Of a DNA stretch of 25,482 nucleotides, positions 1 to 7,891 are shown one piece after another. The stretch is from Pseudomonadota bacterium. Its GTDB lineage: Bacteria > Pseudomonadota > Gammaproteobacteria > Burkholderiales > Thiobacillaceae. The stretch spans positions 1-25,482 of the forward strand of contig JAUPLV010000007.1 of the NCBI GenBank assembly GCA_030836725.1, in the 5' to 3' direction. The first letter of the stretch is position 1; each line of letters starts with the position of its first letter. A program made the translations under genes and the position numbers. The notes under the pieces were generated by a model. That model was not told where the DNA came from. It saw nothing but the letters and a program-made list of their open reading frames with translations, and ran no database searches.

Positions 1-2
1 GG

Positions 3-1580
3 CCGCAGGGCACCCCCTTCACCATCACCGGCGACCACCGCGTGCTCAACGGCGCCGATGTCGCGCTGTACCTGACCACGCTGAAACAGGCGATCGAATC
101 CCCCGAATCCTGGATGGGCGGCGAAGCGGTTGAAGCGGCGCTGGTCTCGCCCATCCCCGAAGGCAACTGGGACTTCCCGGTCGTCGTCGTCGGCGGCGGC
201 CCCGGCGGCGAGGACTGCGCGCGCGACCTGGCCGACCACGGCGTCCGTGTGATGATGGTCAACAACGAGCCCTTCCCCGGCGGCGAATGCCTGTGGCGCG
301 GCTGCATCCCCTCCAAGGCCTGGCGCGCCGCGGCGGACGTCATCCGCAACCGCGCGCACGACGCCGAGATGGGCGTCGACGGCACCAACACGCCCAAGCT
401 CAACTGGGAACAGGTCGAGAAGCACCGCCGCTGGGTGCAAAGCAGCCGCGGCGAAATGGCGCTGAAGGCCGACAAGGGCATGAAGATCGAAGTGCGCGAA
501 GGCTACGGCGAATTCGTCGACGCGCACACGCTGAAAATCACCCCGGTCGAGGGCGAGGCCTACACCGTCAGCTTCGGCGCCGCGGTCATCGCCACCGGCG
601 CCCCCGCCTTCGTGCCGCCGATCCCCGGCGCGCGCGAGAACCTGGTGACGGGCGGCGTGGTCACTTCCGACACCATCTGGAACCTCGCCGCCCCGCCGAA
701 GAAACTCGGCATCGTCGGCGGCGGCGTCATCGGCGTGGAAATGGCGCAGATCTTCCGCGACTTCGGCACCGAGGTGCTGATGCTGGAGCGCCACGACCGC
801 ATCCTCGCCGAAATCGAGGAGGAAATCGGCAAGACCCTGATTGCCTCGCTGGAAAAGGAAATCACCGTCGTCACCAACGCCGCGATCAACGAGGTGAGCG
901 GCACCCCCGGCGCGATGAAGCTGCGCTACGCCAACAAGGACGGCGCCGAATCGGTGTTCGACTGCGACGTCGTGCTAATGGCCACCGGCAAGCGTCCCGA
1001 CACCAGCCGTCTCAATCTCGATAGGATCGGTGTTGAACTCGATGGCGCCGCGATCAAGGTCAACACCCGCTGCCAGACCAGCGCGCCGCACATCTACGCC
1101 GTCGGCGACGTGATCGGCGGCTACATGCTGGCCCACACCGCCGCCACGCAAGGCCGTGTCGCCGCATCCAATCTGCTCGGTCACGGCGGCGAGTATGACC
1201 AGGACCGCGATTGCGCCGTCACCTTCTCGCGTCCGCAGGCCGGCTTCGTCGGCTTGAGCGTCACCCAGGCCAAGGCCAAGGGCATCGACGCGGTGGAAGC
1301 CAAGATGCCGATGAGCATCGACGCCAAGGCGATGATCACCGGCGAGACCGAAGGCATGATCAAGCTGGTCGCCGACAAGACCAGCGGCCGCATCATCGGC
1401 GTGCACTTCCTCGCCGACCACACCGACACCCTGATCGGCACCGGCGTGATGATGGTTGCCGGCGAGATGACCCTGACCCAGGTCGCCAGGGCGATCTTCC
1501 CGCACCCGACGCAGACCGAACTGTTCGGCGAACTGGCGCGGCGGTTGCTGAACCGCCTTCGCCGCACGGCGAAAAAATAA
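3..1580 (+). CDS. lpd: E2-E3 fusion: acyltransferase C-terminus plus dihydrolipoamide dehydrogenase (5' partial)
   Basis: FAD-dependent disulfide oxidoreductase of the dihydrolipoamide dehydrogenase (E3) type, which reoxidises lipoyl groups of 2-oxoacid dehydrogenase complexes with NAD+. The frame is open to the left edge. Its first residues carry DHRVLNGAD, which matches the DHR-x3-G-D active-site motif at the end of E2 acyltransferase domains, so the visible part is the tail of an E2 domain joined by a short linker to E3. The first in-frame GTG (42) lies inside that motif and is not the true start. Numbering from that GTG, the FAD-binding GGGPGG is at about 51-56, the redox pair C83/C88 sits in GECLWRGCIPSK, a second Rossmann motif GIVGGGVIG is near 226, an AVGD FAD motif follows near 355, and the C-terminal HPT-x2-E dyad (FPHPTQTE) is present. 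The catalytic residues look intact. A strong hairpin follows 43 bp after the stop. Confidence 0.9.
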   Translation, partial: PQGTPFTITGDHRVLNGADVALYLTTLKQAIESPESWMGGEAVEAALVSPIPEGNWDFPVVVVGGGPGGEDCARDLADHGVRVMMVNNEPFPGGECLWRGCIPSKAWRAAADVIRNRAHDAEMGVDGTNTPKLNWEQVEKHRRWVQSSRGEMALKADKGMKIEVREGYGEFVDAHTLKITPVEGEAYTVSFGAAVIATGAPAFVPPIPGARENLVTGGVVTSDTIWNLAAPPKKLGIVGGGVIGVEMAQIFRDFGTEVLMLERHDRILAEIEEEIGKTLIASLEKEITVVTNAAINEVSGTPGAMKLRYANKDGAESVFDCDVVLMATGKRPDTSRLNLDRIGVELDGAAIKVNTRCQTSAPHIYAVGDVIGGYMLAHTAATQGRVAASNLLGHGGEYDQDRDCAVTFSRPQAGFVGLSVTQAKAKGIDAVEAKMPMSIDAKAMITGETEGMIKLVADKTSGRIIGVHFLADHTDTLIGTGVMMVAGEMTLTQVARAIFPHPTQTELFGELARRLLNRLRRTAKK

Positions 1581-1623
1581 GGGTTGGCGACGGACGGCGA
1601 AGAAGTAATCTTTCGCCAGCACC

Positions 1624-1657
1624 AACGACTGGGGCCGCATTTGCGGCCCCAGTCGTT
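1624..1657 (+). terminator. Strong GC-rich hairpin terminator after the E2-E3 gene
   Basis: A near-perfect inverted repeat of about 15-16 bp, arms AACGACTGGGGCCGC and GCGGCCCCAGTCGTT, with a very small loop, 43 bp after the flavoprotein stop. It is followed only by TTT, so the U-tract is short. It lies between convergent genes and could act in both directions. Confidence 0.8.
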
Positions 1658-1850
1658 TCCCGCAGGCCTACCGGCCACCCGGAAGCGGTGGTCCGTGTCC
1701 CTTGCTGTTCTCGAAGTCATCGGCTTACCGGGCGGCATCATGAAGTCGGCCCGCGTGAAGTGATAGCACGGATATTCGTTCACGCAGACCTCGACCGCCC
1801 TGGCTTTGGCCTGCAATTTCAGCCGGCGCGAGGGTTTGACTGCCTGCCGG

Positions 1851-3836
1851 TCAACACACGGGATCAGGCACCGATGCCGCTGCAAGCCCTGCATTCCATC
1901 CGGAAGCGGAATGGCAGGCCCGGTCTACAGATGCGCACGATTCAGCCCGCAGCATGTGGGCCAAACGCAGCTCCCGGAGCATGGGCCGCTTTTTGACCTG
2001 GTGCGCATGCATCCGCCGCAGAATGTCGTCCAGAACCCGCACGGCGCTGACCACGTAAGGTCCCTTGTTGAGCATGACGCACTCGGCGCGGCGCCCCATC
2101 GCTGCGTCCGTGATCTCGGCGCGCGATGGCCGCCCTTCCCTGGCCAGGGTTTCCAGCACCTGGGTGGCCCAAATCACGGGAACATGCGCAGCCTCGCAGA
2201 GCCAGAGAATCTCTTCCTGAACTTCCGCCAGGCGTTCGAATCCGCATTCGACGGCCAGATCGCCCCGTGCGATCATCACCCCGCAACACGGGGAACGCAT
2301 GGCTGTCAGCAGCATGTCCGGCAGGCTTTCAAAGCCGCGCCGCGTTTCGATCTTCAGCACGATGGCCGGCTGCCGGCTTCCCATTCTCGCCAAGTGCTGC
2401 TGGAGCGATTCGACATCCTGGGCGCTGTTGGCGAAGGACAACTCGACGATATCGGCATGCTGGGCCGCGAAGGCCAGGTCCTCGATGTCCTTGGCGGTCA
2501 TGGCCGCGAGGCGCAATCCGCTCTCAGGAAGGTTGATCCCCTTGTCGGCGCGCAGATTCACGGCCTTCACGTAATCCTGGGTGATACGGACAAGAACCCG
2601 CGCCTTCTCCACCTTCTCGACGACGCCGCCGATCTTGCCGTCGTCGAACCAGATCGGCTCCCCCGGCCGGACGTCATCGAACACCTCGGCAATCGTGCAA
2701 CCGATCGTGGCAGGACTCAGGATTTTTCCAGTGCTGTCGTAAGTCGCCGGGCGGCCCGGCTTGAGGTCGCGCGTCAGGATGAGCAGGTCGCCCTTCTGCA
2801 GCATGATGCTGTTTTCACCCGGCGGCAACGCGCCGATGCAACATTCACGGTCATCCGGCTTGCCTGCGCCATGCTCGCGGCGCAGGGTGACGCCGGGAAC
2901 GATGTAAGCCGTCCTGGTTGCCTCGGCCCAGCAACCGTCATCGGTCGCGTCAACGATCCTGAAGGTCCGCCTGGCATCCCGCGCATCCGTGAATTTCACA
3001 AGCTCGCCAACGCGAAGATGGGCCAGCCAGGCCGACGGAACGGGTAGACAGGCGTTCGCCGGCGAAGGGGGGAGTTGGGGAGACTGCTCTGGCGTCAACC
3101 AGACACGAGCGGGGGAAGCGACCCGCCCATAGGCGTCGCGACCTGGGCGGATTCGAACCACCGCGGGACCCGGCTCCAGCGGCCCGGTACGCAGCTTCGG
3201 CCCGGCCAGGTCCATGACGACGCGGCACGACCGTCCCAGCGATCGTTCCGCCTGCCGCAGATGCTCGATCATCCGCGCCCAGGCCGCGGCGTCGTCATGG
3301 GCGCAATTGATGCGCATGCAGTCCATCCCCTGCTGGAGCAGATTGTGAACCAGGAGGTAATCGTCCGCCGCCGCGCTCGGCATGGTCACCATGATCCGGA
3401 CCTCGCGTCCCGGGGTCGCGGGCCCCAGCAAGGCGTCCGTGTGTTCGGCAAGCAGCCGCTCGCCGTGGGCGAAACCGACAACAGCCTCCTCCCCGCTGGC
3501 CGGCTGCCAGGCGCGATGCACCAGCCGGTGCAGAACCCGCAGAACCTCGTCGACCATGGCCAGGACATTCGACTCGGCCCGCCCGAGAGAGGACAGCCCC
3601 AGCGCCGCCAGGCGCAGCTGCAACGGGCGCAGGTCGACGCGGCGCAAGGCCAGGTAATGCAGGAGGTTCCGGGCGCTGTCGGAGTAATTCGCGTGAACCT
3701 TGGCGAGATGCGGCTGCGACCTGGCCAGGCTGGCGACCATGTCCGCCCGGATTGCCATGAGTTCGCCGAGGACGTTCCCGATGTCCGCATCTACCTGACG
3801 GGCGCCGTCGGTGCTGTTTTTCTTTGTCACGGACAT
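1851..3836 (-). CDS. Pyruvate-kinase-like protein with N-terminal extension
   Basis: Resembles pyruvate kinase (PEP + ADP to pyruvate + ATP). Start chosen at MSVTKKNS (3836), preceded by AGAGAGGA; the longer reading to 4040 would overlap the upstream gene and its first 68 residues look non-coding. This gives about 661 aa. The first ~140 residues are a helical region not found in classical pyruvate kinase. Barrel motifs then follow: VRIMVTMPS, GMDCMRINCAH (like GMDVARLNFSH), VMDLAGPKLRTG, KGINLPESG, VLKIETRRGFESL, MIARGDLAVE, VIWATQVLETLAREGRPSRAE and CVMLNKGPY. The usual C-terminal allosteric domain is missing: only about 60 residues follow the barrel end. In the nucleotide-binding B domain the sequence is long and divergent. 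Possible alternative: a regulatory or non-catalytic homologue. It lies 83 bp downstream of the PAS gene on the same strand, probably cotranscribed. Confidence 0.85.
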   Translation of the reverse strand: MSVTKKNSTDGARQVDADIGNVLGELMAIRADMVASLARSQPHLAKVHANYSDSARNLLHYLALRRVDLRPLQLRLAALGLSSLGRAESNVLAMVDEVLRVLHRLVHRAWQPASGEEAVVGFAHGERLLAEHTDALLGPATPGREVRIMVTMPSAAADDYLLVHNLLQQGMDCMRINCAHDDAAAWARMIEHLRQAERSLGRSCRVVMDLAGPKLRTGPLEPGPAVVRIRPGRDAYGRVASPARVWLTPEQSPQLPPSPANACLPVPSAWLAHLRVGELVKFTDARDARRTFRIVDATDDGCWAEATRTAYIVPGVTLRREHGAGKPDDRECCIGALPPGENSIMLQKGDLLILTRDLKPGRPATYDSTGKILSPATIGCTIAEVFDDVRPGEPIWFDDGKIGGVVEKVEKARVLVRITQDYVKAVNLRADKGINLPESGLRLAAMTAKDIEDLAFAAQHADIVELSFANSAQDVESLQQHLARMGSRQPAIVLKIETRRGFESLPDMLLTAMRSPCCGVMIARGDLAVECGFERLAEVQEEILWLCEAAHVPVIWATQVLETLAREGRPSRAEITDAAMGRRAECVMLNKGPYVVSAVRVLDDILRRMHAHQVKKRPMLRELRLAHMLRAESCASVDRACHSASGWNAGLAAASVPDPVC

Positions 3837-3919
3837 TCCTCTCTGAATCGGCCCTGCTTCCCCGGAAAACTTGCGAGCCCCAGGAATGAGCCGTGTCGCA
3901 GGCTGTAAATGGGATTTGG

Positions 3920-4351
3920 CTAGCGGGCAAGCATGGCGGCAAATGCGCCGCGATCCAGTATCGAAGCTTCGAGGCTGCGCACCAGGACAAGCACGTTGTG
4001 GATGCCGAGACGGTTGATGAACAACTCGCTGGCGAAGCACTGGCCATCGCGCCGCCGGGCCTGAAAGGCAACGGCACAGTGGCAGAGGTGGGCCAGTCTT
4101 GAGTTGATGCGGTCTTCCTGAACCAGTTCGGCATGCGGCAACTGCGGGAGGAGCGTGGAAACATGACGGCCCGCCAGTTCCTCCGGCAGGTAGCCGAACA
4201 CCTGTTCACAGGCCTGGCTGCAGTCGCGGATCACGCCCAGGTCGTCGAGAGTGAGCACCGCCAGATCGAGCGTTCCAGCATCGGGAATGCGCGATGAAGC
4301 ATACGTTTTAGCCCAAGGACTTTTCACCTGCAGCTTGCTTGCTGTCGCCAT
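3920..4351 (-). CDS. Small single-PAS-domain protein
   Basis: A 143 aa protein that is essentially one PAS domain (about residues 20-130). It contains AVLTLDDLGVIRDCSQACEQ followed by VFGYLPEELAGR and VSTLLP, then a basic FQARRRDGQCF strand, as in PAS folds that sense small molecules or redox state. No histidine kinase, GGDEF or HTH domain is attached, so it probably works by protein contacts. The start at 4351 is fixed by a GGAGG ribosome site 5 nt upstream; the frame runs further up but that part has no good start signal. It precedes the pyruvate-kinase-like gene on the same strand, so a sensory or regulatory link with that enzyme is plausible but only inferred from position. Ligand unknown. 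Confidence 0.8.
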   Translation of the reverse strand: MATASKLQVKSPWAKTYASSRIPDAGTLDLAVLTLDDLGVIRDCSQACEQVFGYLPEELAGRHVSTLLPQLPHAELVQEDRINSRLAHLCHCAVAFQARRRDGQCFASELFINRLGIHNVLVLVRSLEASILDRGAFAAMLAR

Positions 4352-4583
4352 GACGGCCTCCATCTTTATCGCACGGAAAATTCCCGAGGGGCCGTTATCT
4401 TGCCTCCGGCGAATGAACGATCCGTGACAGAAAAATGAATTTTTCGTGCGCCCGCAAGTATTACGGGGAAAGCGATTCGGCGGCATTTTCATGGGGCCGG
4501 CCCTCGCATCGCCAAGGTAGCGAGCCCCGCTGGAATGGGTGTAGCCTTTGCATTTACTTTTTAAAATACAAGGATAAATTGCG

Positions 4584-4826
4584 ATGAGAAAAACGCCTTC
4601 CGATGAGTACCTCGAAAAAGCCAAGCTTTTGAGCAAGGAAGCAACCGAACGCCTGCTATCCAGAGCTCGATCGAAACTGATACGCAGACTGGAAAGCGAA
4701 AAAATGACCGCGCTTGAAGTGGTGGCGATACAGCTTGAGATAGAGGACGAGGACCTGAGTGAATGGCGAGGGAGAATGGCTGAAATAAGGAAAAAAATGA
4801 AGGCGGAGCAGCCAGTCTGTCGCTAG
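4584..4826 (+). CDS. Small charged hypothetical protein
   Basis: An 80 aa, highly charged, mostly helical protein starting MRKTPSDEYLEKAKLLSK and containing EVVAIQLEIEDEDLSEW. No recognised domain, no signal peptide and no membrane segment. The ATG at 4584 has an AAGGA ribosome site 9 nt upstream and an AT-rich stretch (about 4547-4575) that may hold its promoter. It is divergent from the PAS gene and 244 bp before the glucan phosphorylase gene. Codon use and the ribosome site make it likely to be real, but I cannot name a family. The 4827-5070 gap downstream shows no convincing gene. Confidence 0.6.
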   Translation: MRKTPSDEYLEKAKLLSKEATERLLSRARSKLIRRLESEKMTALEVVAIQLEIEDEDLSEWRGRMAEIRKKMKAEQPVCR

Positions 4827-5070
4827 CCCGACGGCACACGCCGGTTGCTGCCCTACTTGTCGGACTTTCTATCTGTAAAACCATCAATCGGCATCGAAAC
4901 CATAGCCCGGGACAACCGGCAAGCCGGGCCGTGCCAGCATGGAAATGTGTGGCGGCGGGTTTACGGTCGAACCCGCAACGATCTCCGGGCCTCGCTTGCT
5001 GGCGGATTTCGGATCGTCCTTGAGGCCATAGCCACGTCCGCCCCCAAAATCGCCAGCGCAGGTATCACCC

Positions 5071-6780
5071 ATGGCAGAAGCAGCGAACAAGACTGAAAAA
5101 TTCACTCACAAACCCCGGGTTGCCTATTTCTCCATGGAGATCGCTTTGGAGAACGACATCCCCACTTACAGCGGCGGTCTGGGGGTGCTTGCAGGGGACA
5201 CGCTGCGCGCAGCGGCGGACATCGGCGTCCCCATGGTGGCGGTCACCCTCGTGTCCCGGGCCGGCCATTTCCGCCAGGAGATCGGCCCGCAGGGCCAGCA
5301 GATCGAGCATGCCGACGACTGGGAGCCGGCCCACTACGCGACACGGCTGCAGGCCACCGTGGCCCTGGATCTGGAGGATCGCCAGGTGTGGGTCGGGGGA
5401 TGGCTTTATGTGCTGAGTTCCCGAACCAACGGCGGGGTGCCCGTCCTGCTGCTGGACACCGATCTGCCGGTGAACGACCCGCGGGATCGCGACATCACCC
5501 ACCACTTGTACGGGGGCGATGAGGCCTACCGGATGAAACAGGAGGTGGTGCTGGGCATAGGCGGGATCGCGATGCTCCAGGCCCTGGGTTTCAACCTCAT
5601 GGGCTATCACATGAACGAGGGGCATTCCGCCTTCCTCACGCTGGCCCTGTTACGGCGTTTCGCCTATCCCAGCGAGGACGTCCGGCCCGGCGAGAGCCGC
5701 TACGATTTGCCCCGGGTGCGGGAACTGTGCACCTTCACCACCCACACGCCGGTGGAGGCGGGCCACGACAAATTCGACTACAAGCTGGTGCGGCGTATCT
5801 ACGGGGATCTGCTGGACCCGGGCACGGTGAAGTTGTTGGCGGGCGAGGACAAGCTCAACATGACCCGCCTGGCCCTGAACCTGTCCGACTTCGTGAATGG
5901 CGTGGCCAAGCGTCATGCCGAGGTCTCCCGGCAGATGTTTCCCGGTTATGCGGTGCGCTCGGTCACCAACGGCGTGCACGCATCCACATGGACCAGCGCC
6001 TCCGTCGCAAAAATGTACGACCAGCATGTTCCGGGCTGGCGGCATGAGCCGGAACTGCTCTCGCGGGCCGATCGCATCCCGAACGAGATCCTCTGGGCGG
6101 CGCATCAGGAGGCCAAACTGGCTCTGGTCGACAAGGTGCGGGAGCTGACCGGAGTGGTCTTGAACCCGGATCAACCCATCCTGGGTTTTGCCCGGCGCAT
6201 GACCGCCTACAAGCGGGCGGATCTTCTGTTCAGCGATCCCGTGCGCCTCAAGGCCATCGCCCGGAAACATCCCTTCCAGATCGTCATGGCCGGCAAGGCC
6301 CACCCGAACGATGCGGCGGGCAAGCAGTTGATCGAAACGCTGCACGACCATATGAGGAACCTAGCAGGGGATATCCCCATGGCCTTCCTGCCCGATTACG
6401 ACATGGCGCTGGCCCTGCTCATGGTGTCCGGCGCGGATGTCTGGACCAACACGCCCCTGCGGCCGCTTGAGGCCTCCGGCACCAGCGGCATGAAGGCGGC
6501 CTTCAACGGCGTGCCCCAGCTCTCGGTGCTGGACGGCTGGTGGGTGGAGGGCTGCCTGGAAGGAGTGACCGGCTGGGCGGTGGGGGACGATTCGCCCACC
6601 GCCAACGGACACGATGCCATGGCCCTGTACGACAAGCTTGAGCAGGTGGTGCTGCCGCTCTGGCATGACGACCGGCCTGGCTGGATCGCCGTCATGAAGG
6701 GCGCCATCAGCAAGAACGCCGCCTACTTCAACAGCCACCGCATGATGCGTCGCTATGCCACGGAGGCATATTTGAGATAA
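5071..6780 (+). CDS. glgP: Alpha-glucan (glycogen/maltodextrin) phosphorylase, short type
   Basis: GT35 family enzyme that phosphorolyses alpha-1,4-glucans to glucose 1-phosphate with a pyridoxal phosphate cofactor in the cytosol. At 569 aa it belongs to the short (thermophile-like) phosphorylase branch rather than the ~800 aa E. coli type. Visible motifs: VAYFSMEIALENDIPTYSGGLGVLAGD at the N-terminus (residues 18-43), YHMNEGHSAF (179-188), TTHTPVEAGHD (223-233), FARRMTAYKRADL (373-385), and the PLP-lysine motif EASGTSGMKAAFNG with K475. The last residue differs from the common EASGTSNMK pattern only at Asn to Gly. The ATG at 5071 has only a weak ribosome site. Neighbouring pyruvate-kinase-like and PAS genes fit a glycogen/glycolysis theme. 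Confidence 0.93.
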   Translation: MAEAANKTEKFTHKPRVAYFSMEIALENDIPTYSGGLGVLAGDTLRAAADIGVPMVAVTLVSRAGHFRQEIGPQGQQIEHADDWEPAHYATRLQATVALDLEDRQVWVGGWLYVLSSRTNGGVPVLLLDTDLPVNDPRDRDITHHLYGGDEAYRMKQEVVLGIGGIAMLQALGFNLMGYHMNEGHSAFLTLALLRRFAYPSEDVRPGESRYDLPRVRELCTFTTHTPVEAGHDKFDYKLVRRIYGDLLDPGTVKLLAGEDKLNMTRLALNLSDFVNGVAKRHAEVSRQMFPGYAVRSVTNGVHASTWTSASVAKMYDQHVPGWRHEPELLSRADRIPNEILWAAHQEAKLALVDKVRELTGVVLNPDQPILGFARRMTAYKRADLLFSDPVRLKAIARKHPFQIVMAGKAHPNDAAGKQLIETLHDHMRNLAGDIPMAFLPDYDMALALLMVSGADVWTNTPLRPLEASGTSGMKAAFNGVPQLSVLDGWWVEGCLEGVTGWAVGDDSPTANGHDAMALYDKLEQVVLPLWHDDRPGWIAVMKGAISKNAAYFNSHRMMRRYATEAYLR

Positions 6781-6877
6781 GAACCGCGATGGAGCGGGTC
6801 TACAGGCGCGCGCCCAGTTGAATCGCCGCATTAATTGTATAAACTGTTTACTTATTTATATGAATTGGAGGTTTATC

Positions 6878-7387
6878 ATGGCCGTCGACACCCCGAAACC
6901 CGCCGCATCCGACAAGGCAACGAACGCCAGCCCCGCTGCCGGCGCCAAGCAGCCAGCCGCCAAGCCTGCCGCACGACCGAGGGCAGCCAGGGCAGCCGCA
7001 CCCGCGCCCCAGGCGCCTGCCGGGAAAAAGACGCCGGTTGCCGCCAAGAAAACAACTGCACGCCCCGCCGTCAGGAAATCGCCCCCGGCAAAGAAAGCCA
7101 CGCACGAGCCCAAAGCTTTTGTCGCCAAGAGCAACAAGGCCGCCAAACCCGTCAAGGTAAAAAAAGCCAAACTGGTTCGCGACAGCTTCACCATGCCGGA
7201 TGGGGAGTACGCCCTGATCGCATCTCTCAAAAAACGCTGTCTTGATGCGGGGGTGTCGGCGAAAAAAAGCGAGATCCTGCGCGCGGCTGTTGCGAATCTG
7301 GCGAAACTGAGCGACGCCTCGGTGGTTTCCGCGGTACGCCGACTGGAAACCATCAAGACGGGACGTCCCGCCAAAAACGCCAAATAA
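6878..7387 (+). CDS. PAKKA-rich basic protein with putative ribbon-helix-helix C-terminus
   Basis: A 169 aa protein. About residues 8-100 are low-complexity Ala/Pro/Lys repeats (for example AAKKTTARPA, SPPAKKATHE) like the AlgP/histone-H1-like tails that bind DNA non-specifically. The last ~65 residues are ordinary sequence: a short strand DSFTMPDGEYALI, then two helices around KKRCLDAGVSAKKSEILRAAV, which looks like a ribbon-helix-helix DNA-binding fold (inference). Start set at 6878 by a perfect GGAGG 6 nt upstream; the longer frame from 6818 is unlikely. Upstream (about 6830-6862) is strikingly AT-rich and probably carries the promoter. Likely a nucleoid-associated protein or regulator; alternatively a granule-associated, phasin-like basic protein. 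Confidence 0.8.
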   Translation: MAVDTPKPAASDKATNASPAAGAKQPAAKPAARPRAARAAAPAPQAPAGKKTPVAAKKTTARPAVRKSPPAKKATHEPKAFVAKSNKAAKPVKVKKAKLVRDSFTMPDGEYALIASLKKRCLDAGVSAKKSEILRAAVANLAKLSDASVVSAVRRLETIKTGRPAKNAK

Positions 7388-7402
7388 TCGATTTCCGATT
7401 AT
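7384..7402 (+). terminator. AT-rich hairpin at the end of the PAKKA gene
   Basis: Perfect 7 bp arms ATAATCG and CGATTAT around a 5 nt loop. It overlaps the stop codon and is followed by a T-rich but interrupted stretch. Weak terminator or mRNA-stabilising hairpin. Confidence 0.4.
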
Positions 7403-7420
7403 CGGTTTGCGCTTTGTAGC

Positions 7421-7515
7421 AGCGCGCCGCACATCTTCGCCGTCGGCGACGTGATCGGCGGCTACATGCTCGCCCACACCGCCGCCACGCAAGGCCGCGT
7501 TGCAGCCGGCAACTT
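7421..7515 (+). pseudogene. Fragment of a dihydrolipoamide dehydrogenase gene
   Basis: About 95 bp that align with 1080-1174 of the E2-E3 gene. The first 77 bp (7421-7497) differ at only two positions; the rest diverges but still reads as the same protein (GRVAAGNLVR against GRVAASNLLG). It encodes the AVGD-x-IGGYMLAHTAATQG segment with no start, no FAD-binding end and no catalytic cysteines. It is a remnant of a second, paralogous lpd gene or of a duplication, lying at the left border of the restriction island. Confidence 0.85.
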
Positions 7516-7768
7516 GGTCCGCAATACTGTCTTGAGCAGGCACCGATCAGGGCTCACGCTGAACGGTAGCTTTCCATTACAGCGAACGCGTACTCTCGAC
7601 CCTGAACAGTCGACCAATGCGTGCGAAAGTCAGAAACGAAGCAAGAAGTAGAAATTCTGGACATAAGCCAAGGCATTTGCGTATTCTGGGGCTGCGAAAA
7701 GTGTCCGGACCGGTGGGTCCGTTGAATAACTATTAGAGCTTTCAGGCCGTATGCCCACACTTCCAATC
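7516..7768. other. Non-coding gap before the restriction operon
   Basis: No gene seen. It holds a small hairpin with arms CGGACC/GGTCCG (7706-7721). The promoter of the restriction operon presumably lies here, but I could not find a convincing -35/-10 pair. Its base composition is less GC-rich than the flanks. Confidence 0.4.
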
Positions 7769-7891
7769 ATGACAAATACCGACTGGCTTACTCTTGCACT
7801 AGTTGTCATCACAGGGTTCTATGCTTGGGCGACACTCAAAATCCTTCGCGCAAATGAGGCCATGGTTTCAACCCCAGGAACAGCACCCTGA
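7769..7891 (+). CDS. Putative 40-residue membrane peptide upstream of hsdR
   Basis: A short open frame starting MTNTDWLTLALVVITGFYAW and ending STPGTAP. Residues 6-26 are a clear hydrophobic transmembrane helix followed by a basic segment (KILR). The stop TGA is immediately followed by the hsdR ATG, in the same frame. This N-terminal pattern (short polar tip, one helix, then -ILRANEA-) looks like the start of longer single-pass membrane proteins, so it may be the truncated beginning of such a gene. There is no obvious ribosome site. It could be a real small protein, a translational leader for hsdR, or a remnant. Confidence 0.45.
   Translation: MTNTDWLTLALVVITGFYAWATLKILRANEAMVSTPGTAP

Noticed and set aside
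1181..1894. Minus-strand open frame of 237 codons with a plausible-looking segment (CVNEYPCYHFTRADF) in the lpd-pyruvate-kinase gap
   Set aside because: Most of it is antisense to the lpd gene and the terminator. Only about 60 codons lie in the gap, without a clear start signal. It may be a gene remnant but cannot be supported.
4884..5105. 73-codon minus-strand frame before glgP
   Set aside because: It overlaps the glgP start, has no ribosome site and no recognisable domain.
6835..6862. Sigma-70 promoter for the PAKKA gene
   Set aside because: The AT-rich stretch offers TTGTAT and TTATAT, but the spacing is 15 bp and the leader would be too short. Noted in the gene entry only.
7706..7721. 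Hairpin CGGACC/GGTCCG before hsdR as a terminator
   Set aside because: Short stem with no U-tract and no gene directly upstream.
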